From Udeniomyces pyricola (taxonomy: Eukaryota; Basidiomycota; Tremellomycetes; Cystofilobasidiales; Mrakiaceae): DNA of 64,000 nt. Below, piece after piece: positions 37,237-48,629 of this stretch. Both the position numbers and the translations under genes were made by a program. Numbering within the stretch: position 1 is the stretch's first letter; the number at the start of each line of letters is the position of its first letter. The notes under the pieces were generated by a model. That model made no database searches and had not been told where the DNA came from. It saw only the letters and a program-made list of their open reading frames with translations. The stretch spans positions 1,260,018 to 1,324,017 of the forward strand of contig BCIK01000004.1 of assembly GCA_039545295.1 (NCBI GenBank). The letters run 5' to 3'.

Positions 37237-38432
37237 TCATCCACCCATCGTCTCCTCCTCGTCCTCGTATCCGCCGGGGCTCAGGACGTTTCGCCGTCCA
37301 TTTGCCAAGCGACGTTCGAGAACAAGATCACCCAACATTCGGTTCGTCGCCTCGTATCTCATCGAAGACTCGCTCGAGCAGGGCATGATGGTTTGTTGTG
37401 AGGAAGAAGGGAAGAAGGGTGTTGAGCTGACGTGGTGAGAATGGGTGTAGGAGTGTGAAGACGAGGCGTGGGGACGATAGGGGGATGACCGCTGGATGGG
37501 CGAAGGACGTGCTCGGGAACGATGCTGCGCAGCGCGTCGAGGGACCAACGTAGACAAAGGAAACATCAACCAATCGTCCGTCAACACAATAACGTCAGAT
37601 ATTGGATTTGAACAATTCATGCTCAAGTCAGTCAACACACTTTGGGACGAATGACAAGCCAAAATCTCTCAACGTGTTTTGTGACTCCCGTGACGTTGAC
37701 GACGGCACTCACCAGATCGTGGAGAACCTGATTCATGGGCGCATACGGACTCGCACACCGCTGAGCGTTGTTCTCCTCAGTATCTAGTGGTCTTGAGTCG
37801 TGAGCCTGTGTGCGATTTGTTGGATAATTTGACGGGATGGTTGGAGCTCCGTAACCATGAGAGCCTGAAGGGAGGGCTGCGTCATGGGCTGATGCTCGGG
37901 CTAGCGAGGACGAAGTCGTGGAAGCCAATTGGTGGCCTGCGCGTGGACCGGCGAGGCCGTTCGAATCAGGGAAGTAACCATCCTGAAAGAGAATTAGGTT
38001 ATCGGGCGTTTGATGTGGATAAGACGTCGCGGTAGTCGGAGGCTGCAAGGGTGAGCAAGTGTGTGGAGAGGACGATGCTGGAGTGACGGAGGGAAAGCCG
38101 AGAGGGGAGGGGGGGAAGGTGTGCGTGTTTGAGGAAGGGAGGTAGTACGAATTAAGCCGACCGGCCGGCGGGGGACGTCGTGGTGGCGGCTGATGTTGCT
38201 GCTGCTGCTGCTGCTGCTGATCCAGGGGATGACCGTGCGGCCGATGAGGGACATGATGACTTGGAGAGAGGTCAGCCCAGGTGGAAGATGAGGGATCGTG
38301 TGGGTAGCTGCCCTCGGGCGACCCTCGCGTCGGAGGCCATGTCGGGTCGCGTCGCCGACGCTTGGAGACCTTATCTAAGGGGCTCGAAGGAGGTGAGGAG
38401 TCGGACCGCAACCTCTTGGAGGTGACGAACAT
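37237..38432 (-). CDS. Orphan Pro/Ser/His-rich protein with basic N-terminus and polyQ
   Basis: I do not recognise this protein. Proposed 335-aa model: exons 38432-37713 and 37524-37237 with a 188-nt intron (GTGAGT...GCAG), in frame. The N-terminus carries a likely nuclear localisation signal (DKVSKRRRRDP). A Gln run encoded by CAG codons lies near residues 72-80, with Pro/His/Ser-rich sequence around it. The C-terminal exon has a short helical block that looks better ordered (MRYEATNRMLGDLVLERR) and an acidic end. Without the splice the first exon would read on to a stop near 37632. The start could lie further upstream in an unseen exon. A nuclear or transcription-linked role is only a guess from composition. 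Confidence 0.45.
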
Positions 38433-39484
38433 GGGAGGATACTCGGACAGGATTCTAGACTCGCACTCGCGTCGGAGCGTGGGTGATGGTATGGGGAGAA
38501 GGAGGAAGCGGGAGAATGAGCTAGAGGAGGTACCGAGAGTGAAGGCGGGCGAGCAGCAGCACCGGTCTCAGAAGTCAGCACGGCCTGCGTTGAACGTTGA
38601 ACGTTGATCCAGCTGGGGTGATGGATAACTATTCGATATTCGATCTTTTCCATCATGTTCAATGGCGGTTCGATATTCGATTCTCATCCATTGCTATATA
38701 TACAATATGTATGGAAAAGTAGTAGCGCAATATAATATATATATATGTATATATATATATGATGTGCATGTACATCCTCCATCGTACTATAGATACTCGC
38801 CATCCACGTGATCAATCTCGCTCATATAACGCAATGGGCGTTCAATCGTCAAGAAAGCCAAGGATACACAGAGGTGCGGGAAATGATGCTCCAAAAGGAG
38901 CAACCGAGCAGAAATGCACGAGACGGGAGACAACGATGGGAAGAGGTCATCTGCCTGCAACTTTGCGATGGCTACCAAGGACGAACCTGGTACCAACTTA
39001 TCAGAGCTGACAGATGTGAATGGATGAGGTGTAGGGAGGATGAGGGGGAAAGCGGAGGAGATTTATGGATACACTAGTCGATCGGGCCAGAGGACAGGCA
39101 ACACGAAAATAAACGGAAAGGAAGAGAGACAAAAGAGCAGGAAAGTTGGACAAAAGGCTGGGCCAAGATGGGAAGGAAAAGCAAGGATCCAAAACGGTTA
39201 AGGCAGCGAGGGATAGGTGGCCAAAAAGGATAGGTGGCCAAAAAGGATAGGTGGCCAGAACGGGAAGAAATGGACGTAAAGGGAAAGGGTACCATAGGCG
39301 GAAGGTCGGTTTGACCGAAAAGAGAAAGGAACGACAAAAGCAACGAGGCCAAGCAAAGCAGAAGAAAACAACGGTAGCGAAAGGCGTGGGCGGTTGACCT
39401 CTTTCAATTCCTCGACATCCCACCACTTCGACATACAACCCATCAAGCCCCGTAACTCCAGCATCCTTCGGACTGTCTACTCAT
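38433..39484. other. Intergenic: orphan promoter and YPD1 3' flank
   Basis: A 1.05-kb gap between two minus-strand genes. It contains a TA-rich run at about 38735-38762 and three tandem 17-bp units at 39211-39261. Several open frames exist across the repeat but show no coding character. Confidence 0.4.
39211..39261. repeat. 17-bp minisatellite, three copies
   Basis: GGATAGGTGGCCAAAAA occurs at 39211-39227 and 39228-39244 exactly, and a third unit at 39245-39261 differs in its last bases. It lies about 225 bp past the YPD1 stop, on the 3' side of that gene. Confidence 0.85.
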
Positions 39485-41002
39485 CTATTCGTCGCTGTCA
39501 TCGCCGCTCTCGTACTCGCCTCGCAACCACTTTTCGGCAACGTCGTATTCAACCTCAACCTTGTCAAACCAGCGCTGGACGGATCGCACATCAGCTCCAA
39601 CCGAATCGAGCGCTTTGGTTTCGGCAGCAGCTAGGATGTCTGTCTGGGCGTCCGTGAGCGAGGCGGATGACTCGTCGAATGATGGAGACGCAGTCTTGGC
39701 GGCTTCCAGACGGCCAGCTCTGGGTCGCAGGAGAAATGATAAATCAAAGCAGGTAACTTAATAAGCAATGAAACATACGAGTCATCTAGAGAGATCAAGA
39801 AGGACGAGCAAGTGAAACTTTTGCCGTAAGTATCGGTCTTTAAGAGACCGGAAACTCACTTGATGGCAAGGTGTATGTCATTGGCAGTAAGCTGGATCCG
39901 TTCGAATAGGTTTGTCACTCTCTGGACGCCCAACGCCGCTGAGGAGCCCTTAAGGAAGTGAGCAACTTGCGAGACTTCTAGATAGTCTTTGGTCTGGCTG
40001 TGGGATGTGAGTAACGTAGAGAAAAAAAGTCCGCGGGGGAAAGGGGAACAGCGCAGAATCGAAAAGTGTTGAGTTGAATGCGTGGGCCGAGAAATCATCG
40101 GGATAACGGATGCCTATCAAGTGGTCAAGACGAATGCATGATAGAACAACACTTACAGGCTATGCCGAATCACGTCAAACTTTTCGGGTACCTGATCGAA
40201 GTAAGTCCAGATGATGCCCCGCGAGAATTCGCGCTCATCCTCGTCGTCGTCCATCTCCTGGAGTTGGTTGAAGGTGTCCATGTCTATGATGGGAACATTG
40301 CTCTAGGAGGAAAGGACCGATGAACAGAGAACAGTATAGCGAGACGATGCCGCCGAAGGATGGACGCAGATCGAGGGCATCGAAAGAGACACGCGACGAT
40401 AGACGGCGAAAGGGCAAAGGCAGAGATCGTACCAGGAATCGGGAGGCAGGATTCGAGGAGACGGAATCGCCGAATTGCCAAAGCGAGCGGGGAGTGTAAA
40501 AGGCAAAGGTGAAGAGGGATAGGCCAGGTCAGCAAATCTTGAGGGGTTGAAGGACAATGCCCGTCTGTGTAGGTCGAGAGAAATGCTCGGACGGCACGCT
40601 ATGGTACGGGTAAAGCAGACAAGGTCGCGGCTGAGGGTTGGTCAAGGATGTGTCTGACGTGAGGGCGGCAGCAGCAGCAGCAGCCGTGGCGAGTCGAGCG
40701 GGAATGACACGAGGAAGATGAAGCTCAGAGCAAGCGCTCGCCCGTTCGCCACAGGCCAGACTGAGTGATGAGATTGGGTGAAAAGCAAAAGATGGCCCAG
40801 AGAGGGCGAGGAGATTTGAAGGCATGGGGGCGAAAGAGATCGACGAGGTGTGGGCCCGAGCAAGGCCGGGAAGGAAGAGAGCAGGGAATGATGGTCTAGG
40901 CCGACTCACGTCGTCTTCGTCTTCGTTGCCCTCGGCGGCGGCAGCGATGGCCGCAGATGGCTTGACGGCAGGTGGGCGTGGCTCAGAGTCTCTCGCGGAC
41001 AT
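39485..41002 (-). CDS. YPD1: Ypd1 histidine phosphotransfer protein
   Basis: Predicted 203-aa HPt protein that relays phosphate between hybrid sensor kinases and response regulators of the Ssk1/Skn7 type in the osmotic (HOG) phosphorelay. Exons: 41002-40910, 40302-40157, 39997-39860, 39719-39485 (612 nt). The first 31 residues are an Ala/Asp-rich leader. The helical bundle starts with IIDMDTFNQLQEMDDDEDE and FSRGIIWTYFDQVPEKFDV. The phospho-acceptor is His93 in VAHFLKGSSAALG, the family hallmark. The C-terminal exon gives the last helix (VQRWFDKVEVEYDVAEKWL) and an acidic end. It is longer than yeast Ypd1 (167 aa), mainly because of the leader and a Ser/Asp insert, much as in other basidiomycetes. 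The first intron is long (607 nt). Confidence 0.92.
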
Positions 41003-42030
41003 GAGTCGGATGGGTGATGGGCAGAGGTTGGGATGGCCTGGCGAGGGAGCGACCGGATTGGGCGCGAGGGGAGGGGAGGGGGGAAGGGAGGAGGGGAGAA
41101 GGAGAAGGAGAAGGAGAAGGAGGGATCGAGGGAAATGGGCTGTTGGTGGGTGGAGGTTGTTTACGGAACGAGGAGGGAGGTCTCTGACTGATGTGGGACA
41201 CACGAGATGGACGAGGATGGAGTGTGGGTGGATAAGACTTGATGTGAGCAGGGGCTGAATAGAGAATGGGATTGGGATGGGATGGGATGGGATGAAAAGG
41301 GAAAAAGCAAAAGAGGAGGCTAGATGTGTGAGGAGCAAGTCTGGGACAAAGGGCAAGCTGGGCGAGTTGGGAAATGTGAGATGTCGCCCTCTGCCGTCTT
41401 TCGTCTGTCGTCTCGCTGTTTGGTTCGATGGTTGAGGATCCGTTCCGATCTGAGCACACTCAACCCTCAGCCAAATCGGCATCGGCTGCTTTCCCACGCG
41501 ACGCCGTTTACTATATATCATCGATCATGTCTTGGTCCTGCTCGTTTCCCGATCATCCATCGCATTCTATATACATATATACATATATACATATCCCGTA
41601 CCAATCGACTACACATAACAAATCATATCCATCTACACTCTTATTAACCTGTCAACTCGCGGTCCACGTTCGACATGTCTTTGCGCGGCGCGACAGTTTT
41701 CCTCCCCCGCTTTCACCCCCGCATCATAGTTCACCAGCGCATGCTCAGCGCTCAACTGACACATGTCACTTCATTAACGATTTTCATCATCATCTCGCAT
41801 CTTTTGCATTCTGTCAATTCGCCATCAACATATAAACACTGGAACCATCATTTACGCCGTCCAAGTACTCCAGAGTACTCTTTCAAGATTCTATATTCAA
41901 TATTCAAGCCCCATTCGATATTCAACATTCATCAGACTCATCAGCTCATCCATCCAACCAATCCATCCATCCATCCATCCATCGACATCGCACCTACACC
42001 CATACATATATATATATACGTATATACACC
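41003..42030. promoter_or_regulatory. Divergent promoter region, YPD1 / SEH1
   Basis: A 1.03-kb gap between two start codons that point away from each other. On the YPD1 side there are purine repeats (GGAGAA units, about 41095-41125; GGGAT units, about 41268-41294). On the SEH1 side there are CCAT repeats (about 41968-41985) and TA-rich runs. These are consistent with fungal promoter and leader sequence. Confidence 0.5.
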
Positions 42031-44234
42031 ATGCAACAATCATCCATTCTCCCTACGACTCATCAAGATCTCATCACTCGTCAGCCCTATTCATATCCAA
42101 TATCTTCCGTTCTTTCCAGTATCCTCACATACATATGCATGCACGCACGCACGCACACACACGTCTCCATGATCATCATCAACATCATCATCATCATCAC
42201 TTCCTCCCCATCGTCATCGTCCTCACTATCGCCACCATCTGACCATCCATATATTCTTGTTCCGATCCAGATGCCACCTACGACTTCTTTGGCAAGCGAC
42301 TCGCAACTGCCTCAGCCGACCAGCGCATCAAGGTTTGGAGACGCGCCCAAGACGGCAGCTGGCATGTCGATGAGGACTGGAAGGTTGGTCTTCATCACTC
42401 ATTTGACTCTCCATCTAGCTGAGCCAAGATCAATCTCCTCGCTCGACCTCAAAATGCTGATCGTTTCATCATCGTCCCACGGTAGGCCCATGATGCGCCC
42501 GTCGCCAAGGTCGTCTGGTAAGGGTAATCCGAGGCTGGCTTGCAACACTTGGCTGTTCGCCGCTCTCTCTCGACTTACCCCCTCACTGGTCCACCTCTCA
42601 ATCCCCTGCACCTTAGGTCTCATCCCGAACATGGTCCTCTGCTAGCGAGCTGTAGCTATGACCGAACGGTTCGCGTTTGGGAGGAAAAGAACGATGGTAC
42701 GACTCGTCTGCTCAAGTCCATGCCTCGAGACGCGCTTGACGCGTCACTCCGCGCTCACACAACATGCCTCTCGCCAACCAACCAACCATGTATCTAACAT
42801 CGTCACAGAACAACGCAACTCGGGACGTCGTTGGCACTCGGTTCATAAGATGTCGGATGCTAGGGGCAGCGTACGGGACATTGCATTTGCCCCTTCCGAA
42901 TTCGGACTTCGTTTGGTAAGATCCCTTGTTCTCGTTCGGAGCGTCTCCGCTTCCCTGTGCCGACAATGAGAACTTGAAGATGACGCAATCGTCTAATCAA
43001 CAAATTTGCACGACTTGTCCTTACCTCGCGCCCAGGCTACAATCTCCTCAGACTCCTACCTTCGACTGTATGCACCGTCGCTGCCCTCCGTCTCGGACTG
43101 GTTCTCCGTGGTCCAGGTCCATATTCCTTCTCTCTCGACGTCTGCGTCCCCGGCTCCGTCTTCCAAACCTCTACCTACCTCGGCAGGTGAGGGGGGTATC
43201 TCACGCATGCTCAACAGGGCCGCCGGCACGAGCTTCGGCGACGGCGTCTCAGAGAGCACGAATGGATCAGCTGGACCCGGACCGCACGAAGTTCTAGGAG
43301 GAGGCAGATGCTTGAGCTGGTGCAAAGAGAAGTGGTGGGGAATGGTTATAGCTGTCGCAGAAGGCACAGAGGGGGAAGTCAAGGTCAGTCTAGCCCCCGT
43401 TGGTCAAGTGCCCGTCGCGACGCCTTGCAAGTCCTTCGCGCTGATGATGCAAATTTCTGACGCGATGCATTTCTATCAGATCATCTCATTGCCGCACCCT
43501 GCTCCGTCAGTCCAGTTGCTTGTATTGACTCCTCCGACGGCGAGCAATCCCAACGCGTCGGTCTCATCGACGGTCGGAGACGCTACCGTTACCTCGCTGT
43601 CCTGGGCTCCCTCATGTGGACGGGACTACCACCTCATTGCGACTGGTACTCGCGGTGGCGTTGTTCGGATTTGGAAGGTGGTCGTAGGAGAAAGTGAGGA
43701 CGGACAGGACAACGGAGAGGGTTGGAAGGCGAAGCTCTTGACCGAGTTCTCGGACCATGGGTGAGTCCCTAAACTCTGACTTTATATGGACCGGCTCGCC
43801 AATCCGCGAAGATCGGCATGTTGAATAGCGTCACAAATGTGTGAACTTGTCTCCCAGGCGTACCATCACCAGCGTTGAATGGAACGCTACTGGCACTATC
43901 TTGAGCACTTCGGCCGACGATGGCAAAGTCCGGCTCTGGAAGGGTGAGCTTGGGTCTCGCAACTTTACCGGTGTATACGTATGATTGCTGACTTGCTTGT
44001 TGGGTGATGAATTCGATACTTTTCATTGGCTAGCGACCTGTACGTAGCATGTCAAAGCTTTAATTTTGCTCTGAACACATGCTGGGAGCCGATCAGACGT
44101 ATCACTGATGATTCATTCTGTATATTCCTCTTGTGTTCCGTGCAGACTCGGATCGATGGGAGCTCAAAGCTGTGTTTGATGCTCAGCCTGCGAGTGCGAT
44201 GGAGGAGAATGACGATAGGCGAATGATGGGATGA
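42031..44234 (+). CDS. SEH1: SEH1-like WD40 nucleoporin
   Basis: Predicted 394-aa beta-propeller protein, a subunit of the Nup84/Nup107 Y-complex of the nuclear pore and of the SEA/GATOR2 complex in TORC1 control. Exons: 42031-42079, 42271-42383, 42486-42517, 42617-42696, 42809-42915, 43036-43383, 43480-43760, 43858-43943, 44146-44234 (1,185 nt). Blades are visible as THATYDFFGKRLATASADQR with IKVWRR, AHDAPVAKVVW, GPLLASCSYDRTVRVWEE, DARGSVRDIAFAPSEFGLRL and ATISSDSYLRLYAP. Later blades include CGRDYHLIATGTRGGVVRIW and RTITSVEWNATGTILSTSAD. A Ser/Gly-rich insert lies in the middle. The C-terminus adds a short charged tail. The open Seh1 propeller is expected to be completed by Nup85. Confidence 0.88.
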
Positions 44235-44737
44235 AAGCATATGTCGACGAGTCACATACACAACACTCGCTTGTAATCCGCGAAGCCTTTTGTCAGTGTC
44301 CGATGGCAGGAACTCATGTCTAGGAGCCATCGGTACGCGGGCCGACGTGACACAGACGATGGAGTTTAGCCGTTCTTATAGTTTGGAGTCGCTTCCTGCA
44401 AGCGAATTGGTTGTGACTGGCGAAAGAATGGATATGATGCGGGTAAGACGGGCTGAACTCGAGCCGAAGGGGACGCGTACTGTCAACGAGACAAATACTG
44501 ATAAGGAACTCGAGTCAGACTGTTCCCGATCGACTTGGTCGTTATCTTTCCCCTTGACGTTCACATGTTCACATCTCTCATGTCGATTCCATCTTGACAA
44601 CCACCTTCTTGCCTGTCTTGGCTCTAGTCGTCTCACTCACTTGTCGATCCTATTCTCCATCTCGGCCGGTAACATCTGTTTCCCATATGTCTACACACTA
44701 CGTCACCAGCAACCAGCCTGCCCGCCACCCGCCGGCG
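44235..44737. other. Intergenic: SEH1 3' flank and permease promoter
   Basis: A 503-bp gap between two plus-strand genes. An in-frame upstream ATG at 44687 could extend the permease by 17 residues. No repeat or RNA gene seen. Confidence 0.4.
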
Positions 44738-47700
44738 ATGGCCGAGCGAAAACCCATCAAAGCTCAACTTCAACGAACCGGTCAGCGACTCGTTTCACGG
44801 GAGGGCTGGCTTGGGGATTATGACTTTAAGTATCTGGTGAGTAACTCCATCCCAACCCGGGACGTTGTCTGCCCAGGACATCCATGCGCGTACATATGGG
44901 CACAGGTCAACCCATGCTAACCGCGCCACCACCTTTACGCTCGACCTTCACGGCGCTCTTGGATATCGGATCAGTGCATGCCAACGTTGCCCTTTCATCT
45001 CGGCTCAAAGCCAAAGACCCAACGATCTGCACCCCCGTTCTACTCGCTGAACCAGGAGCTTCCCATCCTGCTTTCCCTTATTGCTGGCTTTCAGCATGCG
45101 TTGGCCATGCTAGCTGGGGTAAGTTGTTGTATTTTGTCAAACATGGCCGCCGTGTCGTAACTCGATGAACTGATTCACCATGACCTCGATCCAAATCATG
45201 TCCACAGCTTATCACGCCGCCAATCATTTTTGCCAACTACCTGAACCTCGCTCCGGAGCTTCAGAGCTATAGTATGTTCCTGCACAGGTCTTATCTCGCA
45301 GATTGATGTGGCTGGCCTCCATGTCGACATGACTGAAGATTCTGCTTTCATTGCTGTCTTGTAGTGATTAGTGCGAGTCTCATTGCCAGTGGTCTGCTTT
45401 CCATGGTGCAGATGAGTCGCATTAAGTTGCCCTTCGGCTACTACCTCGGCACCGGTCAGTTTTGTGCTTCTGTGCCTGCGTTTCTGATGAGCAGTCATTC
45501 ACACATCTACTCCGCTTAACCCACATCACGTTGTCTCCTTTTGTTGTAACTTAGGTCTCATCACCGTTGTCGGAACTTCTTTCGCTACCCTATCCTCTGC
45601 ATTCGCCATCTTTGACTCGTACTATGCGAGTGGAGCCTGTCCAAGCACCACTGCTGCCGATGGCACGATTACTAAAGGAGCTTGCCCAGACGCCTTTGGC
45701 GCTTTGCTTGGGACGTGTACGTAGCGTATGGGTCTATGGTTTTGGAGATATAGTGTAATGCATACGTGCTCACGTTCCATCTCTTGCGCCCCCTCAGCTA
45801 TGGTCTGTTCGCTTTTGGAGATGGCTCTGGCTTTCATTCCGCCCAAGAAGCTGCGGAAGTTGTTTCCACCCATTGTGACAGGAACGGTCGTCTTCCTCAT
45901 TGGAGCATCCTTGATTGGTAGCTCTGGTTTCCTCAATTGGGGTGGTGGCTCGAAGTGGGTCCTTGTCACGGTCATCTCAAACTGCAGAACACATTGGCAT
46001 CGGATGCTGACACGCACATAATCCGCATGATTGCTCGTATGGACTACGTCTTCCTTCCTCAGTGACTGCTCTGGCCGACCTGTTGACGGCTTCTTTGCTC
46101 TCTGCCCGAACATCAACGCTCGTGAGTGGGCCTTTCGTGCCTTGCTGGCAATCTACATCTTGCTTCGCCTAAGGGCTTCGTCGATGTTACGTCATCAGCT
46201 CTCTTTTCATCTGTGACTTCTGGGGCTTTAGAATCATTTTTGCTACAGAATTGCCTTGGCTCACCAGTTTCACGTGCTTAATCTCCGTGTGCATAGCCAA
46301 TGCTGCCAAGTGGGGAAGCCCGCAATTCTTGGGCTTGGGTTTCCTCTCGTTCATCGCTATCGTCTTGACCGAGTTGTTTGGCTCTCCATTCTTGCGGAAT
46401 GCTAGCATTGTGAGTGATGCATGCCTTATGCTCATCTGTAATGGCCAAAGAAAACACCCACTGACGACGCCTCGTGCCAATCGTCGACACAATATAGATT
46501 GTCGGTCTGGTTGTCGGAATGGTGAGCTTTCCATCTCGTTATCGTAGTCCATCATGATGTCCATTCCCTGCATCCTGACCCATCCTTGCTACCATAGATT
46601 GTCGCCGGACCGACCGGCTACGTCGATGGCTCATCCATCGCCTCCAGTCCAGCCATCACTTTCCTCTGGGTCCACACGTTCAAGCTTTCCATCTACGGTC
46701 CTGCCGTTCTTCCACTTCTGGCCGTCTACATCTCGCTTGCTAGTACGTCTCTGGTTGAGCATTCCGATGTTTTACTCACAAGTCACTGATTGTCATTTCG
46801 ACCAAACGCACACCTTCTTGTTTACGCGCAGTGGAGGCCATCGGTGACATTAGTCAGTTGCGCCTGTTTAGGTCCCCTTTCACATGCTGCTCAACTGTAA
46901 AGCTGACATCGCAATTTTATTTCCAGCCGCGTCGTCCGAAGCCTCTAGGGTAGAAGTGGATGGACCCGTGTTTGATAGTCGCATTCAAGGAGGAGTTCTC
47001 GCCGACGGATTGGCCGGTCTTCTCTCCGGCTTGGGTACTGTCACCCCCCTGTCGATTTTTGCTCAGAACAACGGTGTCATTGTATGTACAGATTATCGTC
47101 GCGATGCTGCACCCGCGCGGAATTGCATCACTGATCTCTGGTCTCCCATCACATGTAGACCCTTACTCGGTGTGCAAATCGAACAGCTGGATTCATGTGC
47201 GCGACATTCATCATCTTATTCGGTGTCCTTGGCAAAATTAGTGGCGTGTTGTGAGTACATATCTTGTTTTGCAAGCCTTGATCCTCTTACCTTGTCGATC
47301 ACTCTGACGTGTTTTCCGTCAGCCTCTCTATCCCCAACCCAGTACTTGGAGGTGTGACGACTTTCCTTTTTGCCAGTGGTGAGTGCTGGATACTAATGTT
47401 GGGCCTATTGCATACATGACTTGCTAGCTTCCGTGGCTGATGAGCCGTATCTTTCTTCTTTCACAGTGGCTACTTCCGGTGTACGTGTCATTTCCACTCT
47501 GAAAACGCATCGCCTGGAGTACCAGTGCCATTCGACCTTTTCGTCTAAACTCCTCCCTTACGTTTGCGTCTTCAGATCCGGGTGCTTTCCCTAATCAAGT
47601 GGACTAGACGAGATCGATTTATCCTGGCGGGCAGCCTGTCCTTTGGTTTGGGAAACCTTCTGGTGCCTGGTTGGGCTACATACTTGGTGAGACAACGCAT

Positions 47701-48175
47701 CAATAATATACCCGCATACTTGATGCGTATAGTGTGCTCGTTGTTGACCTTTGACGCTCGGATCTTTATGGCCTTAGTTCGAGGGCGTTGAGACGACCAA
47801 CGCTGCCCTGAGCGGATTCTTTTCCTCGATTGTGATTGTTCTTTCCACGCCATACATCATCGCAGCCATCGTCGGCGTAAGTACCCTTGAATCAACTGTT
47901 GTCATCTTTGTTGAGCACACGTACAGCTGACTGACGGCGGTCATGATCACTTCGATCTGCTTTGATCTTGCCAACAGATCATCCTCAACTCCATCCTGCC
48001 CGAGGAGATGTCCGAGGCCAGCAACGTGGTGGTGGTAGAAGATGAAGATCTCGAGACAGGAGCCGCTGCCGCTCCGCGAGGTCAAGAGATTGACGAGTAT
48101 GATGAGAAGAAGGCCGAACATGGCTCTGGCGCGGGAAGCAGTGGGGCGACTCATGTCGTGACGGAAGTGATTTGA
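44738..48175 (+). CDS. NAT/NCS2 uric acid-xanthine permease (UapA/UapC-like)
   Basis: Predicted 600-aa proton symporter of the nucleobase-ascorbate transporter family, plasma membrane. Eighteen exons from 44738-44836 to 47978-48175 (1,803 nt), among them exons of 24 nt (46498-46521), 21 nt (46832-46852) and 14 nt (47467-47480). Family motifs: GDYDFKYLCMPTLPF, FQHALAMLAGLITPP, the LTELFGSPFLRN segment with Glu284 (equivalent to UapA Glu356), and the signature QNNGVITLTRCANRTAG with Gln406 and Asn407 (UapA Gln408, Asn409). NPVLGGVTTFLFASVATSG and FEGVETTNAALSGFFSS follow. About 12-14 hydrophobic segments are present. The tail is acidic. Substrate residues favour uric acid and xanthine, but transport specificity is inferred. 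An ATG at 44687 is an alternative start. Confidence 0.93.
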
Positions 48176-48629
48176 GCGGGTATCAAGTTATTTATGTGAT
48201 GATCTGGACCAGAATGGCGGAATGCGTGTGTATACAATATACAATCATTGTGAGCTGAAGACGATTGTGCGGTGAGATTGCGTGAGGCGTGACTGGATCA
48301 AAGGATGAGCGCGGCTCGAGGCTCGAACAGACTAGACTGGTCGAGGATCGGGCCGGATGGCCGTGCCGTTGAGCCGGGCTGATGAGGATGAAGGCTGAAG
48401 GGACGGCGATGGGTAATCAGCCGTTAATCAATCTCGTTTACCGTTCGTCTGGCATTCCAACGACCTGTCGACTGTCCCCATCTTGTAGTACCAACATAGC
48501 TCAGTCTTGCCATCATCTACGCCCCATCGCCATCATCTACGCCCCACCACCATCTCCATCACAACCGCTCTCTACAGTTATCTGTCCTCCTGTTTCACAC
48601 TTAACCCCCCGTCCTCACCTCGGCCTTTA
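48176..48629. other. Intergenic: permease 3' flank and promoter of HMG-CoA-lyase-like gene
   Basis: A 454-bp gap between two plus-strand genes. A directly repeated block (CATCATCTACGCCCCA) occurs at 48511-48526 and 48531-48546 in the C-rich leader before the next start codon. Confidence 0.45.

Noticed and set aside
39001..39438. Three overlapping open frames on minus over the 17-bp repeat
   Set aside because: The repeat length is not a multiple of three, so all frames carry the repeat peptide; this explains the openness without coding.
41324..42172. Open frames upstream of SEH1
   Set aside because: They translate CCAT and TA repeats of the promoter, with no conserved motif, and end in the SEH1 leader.
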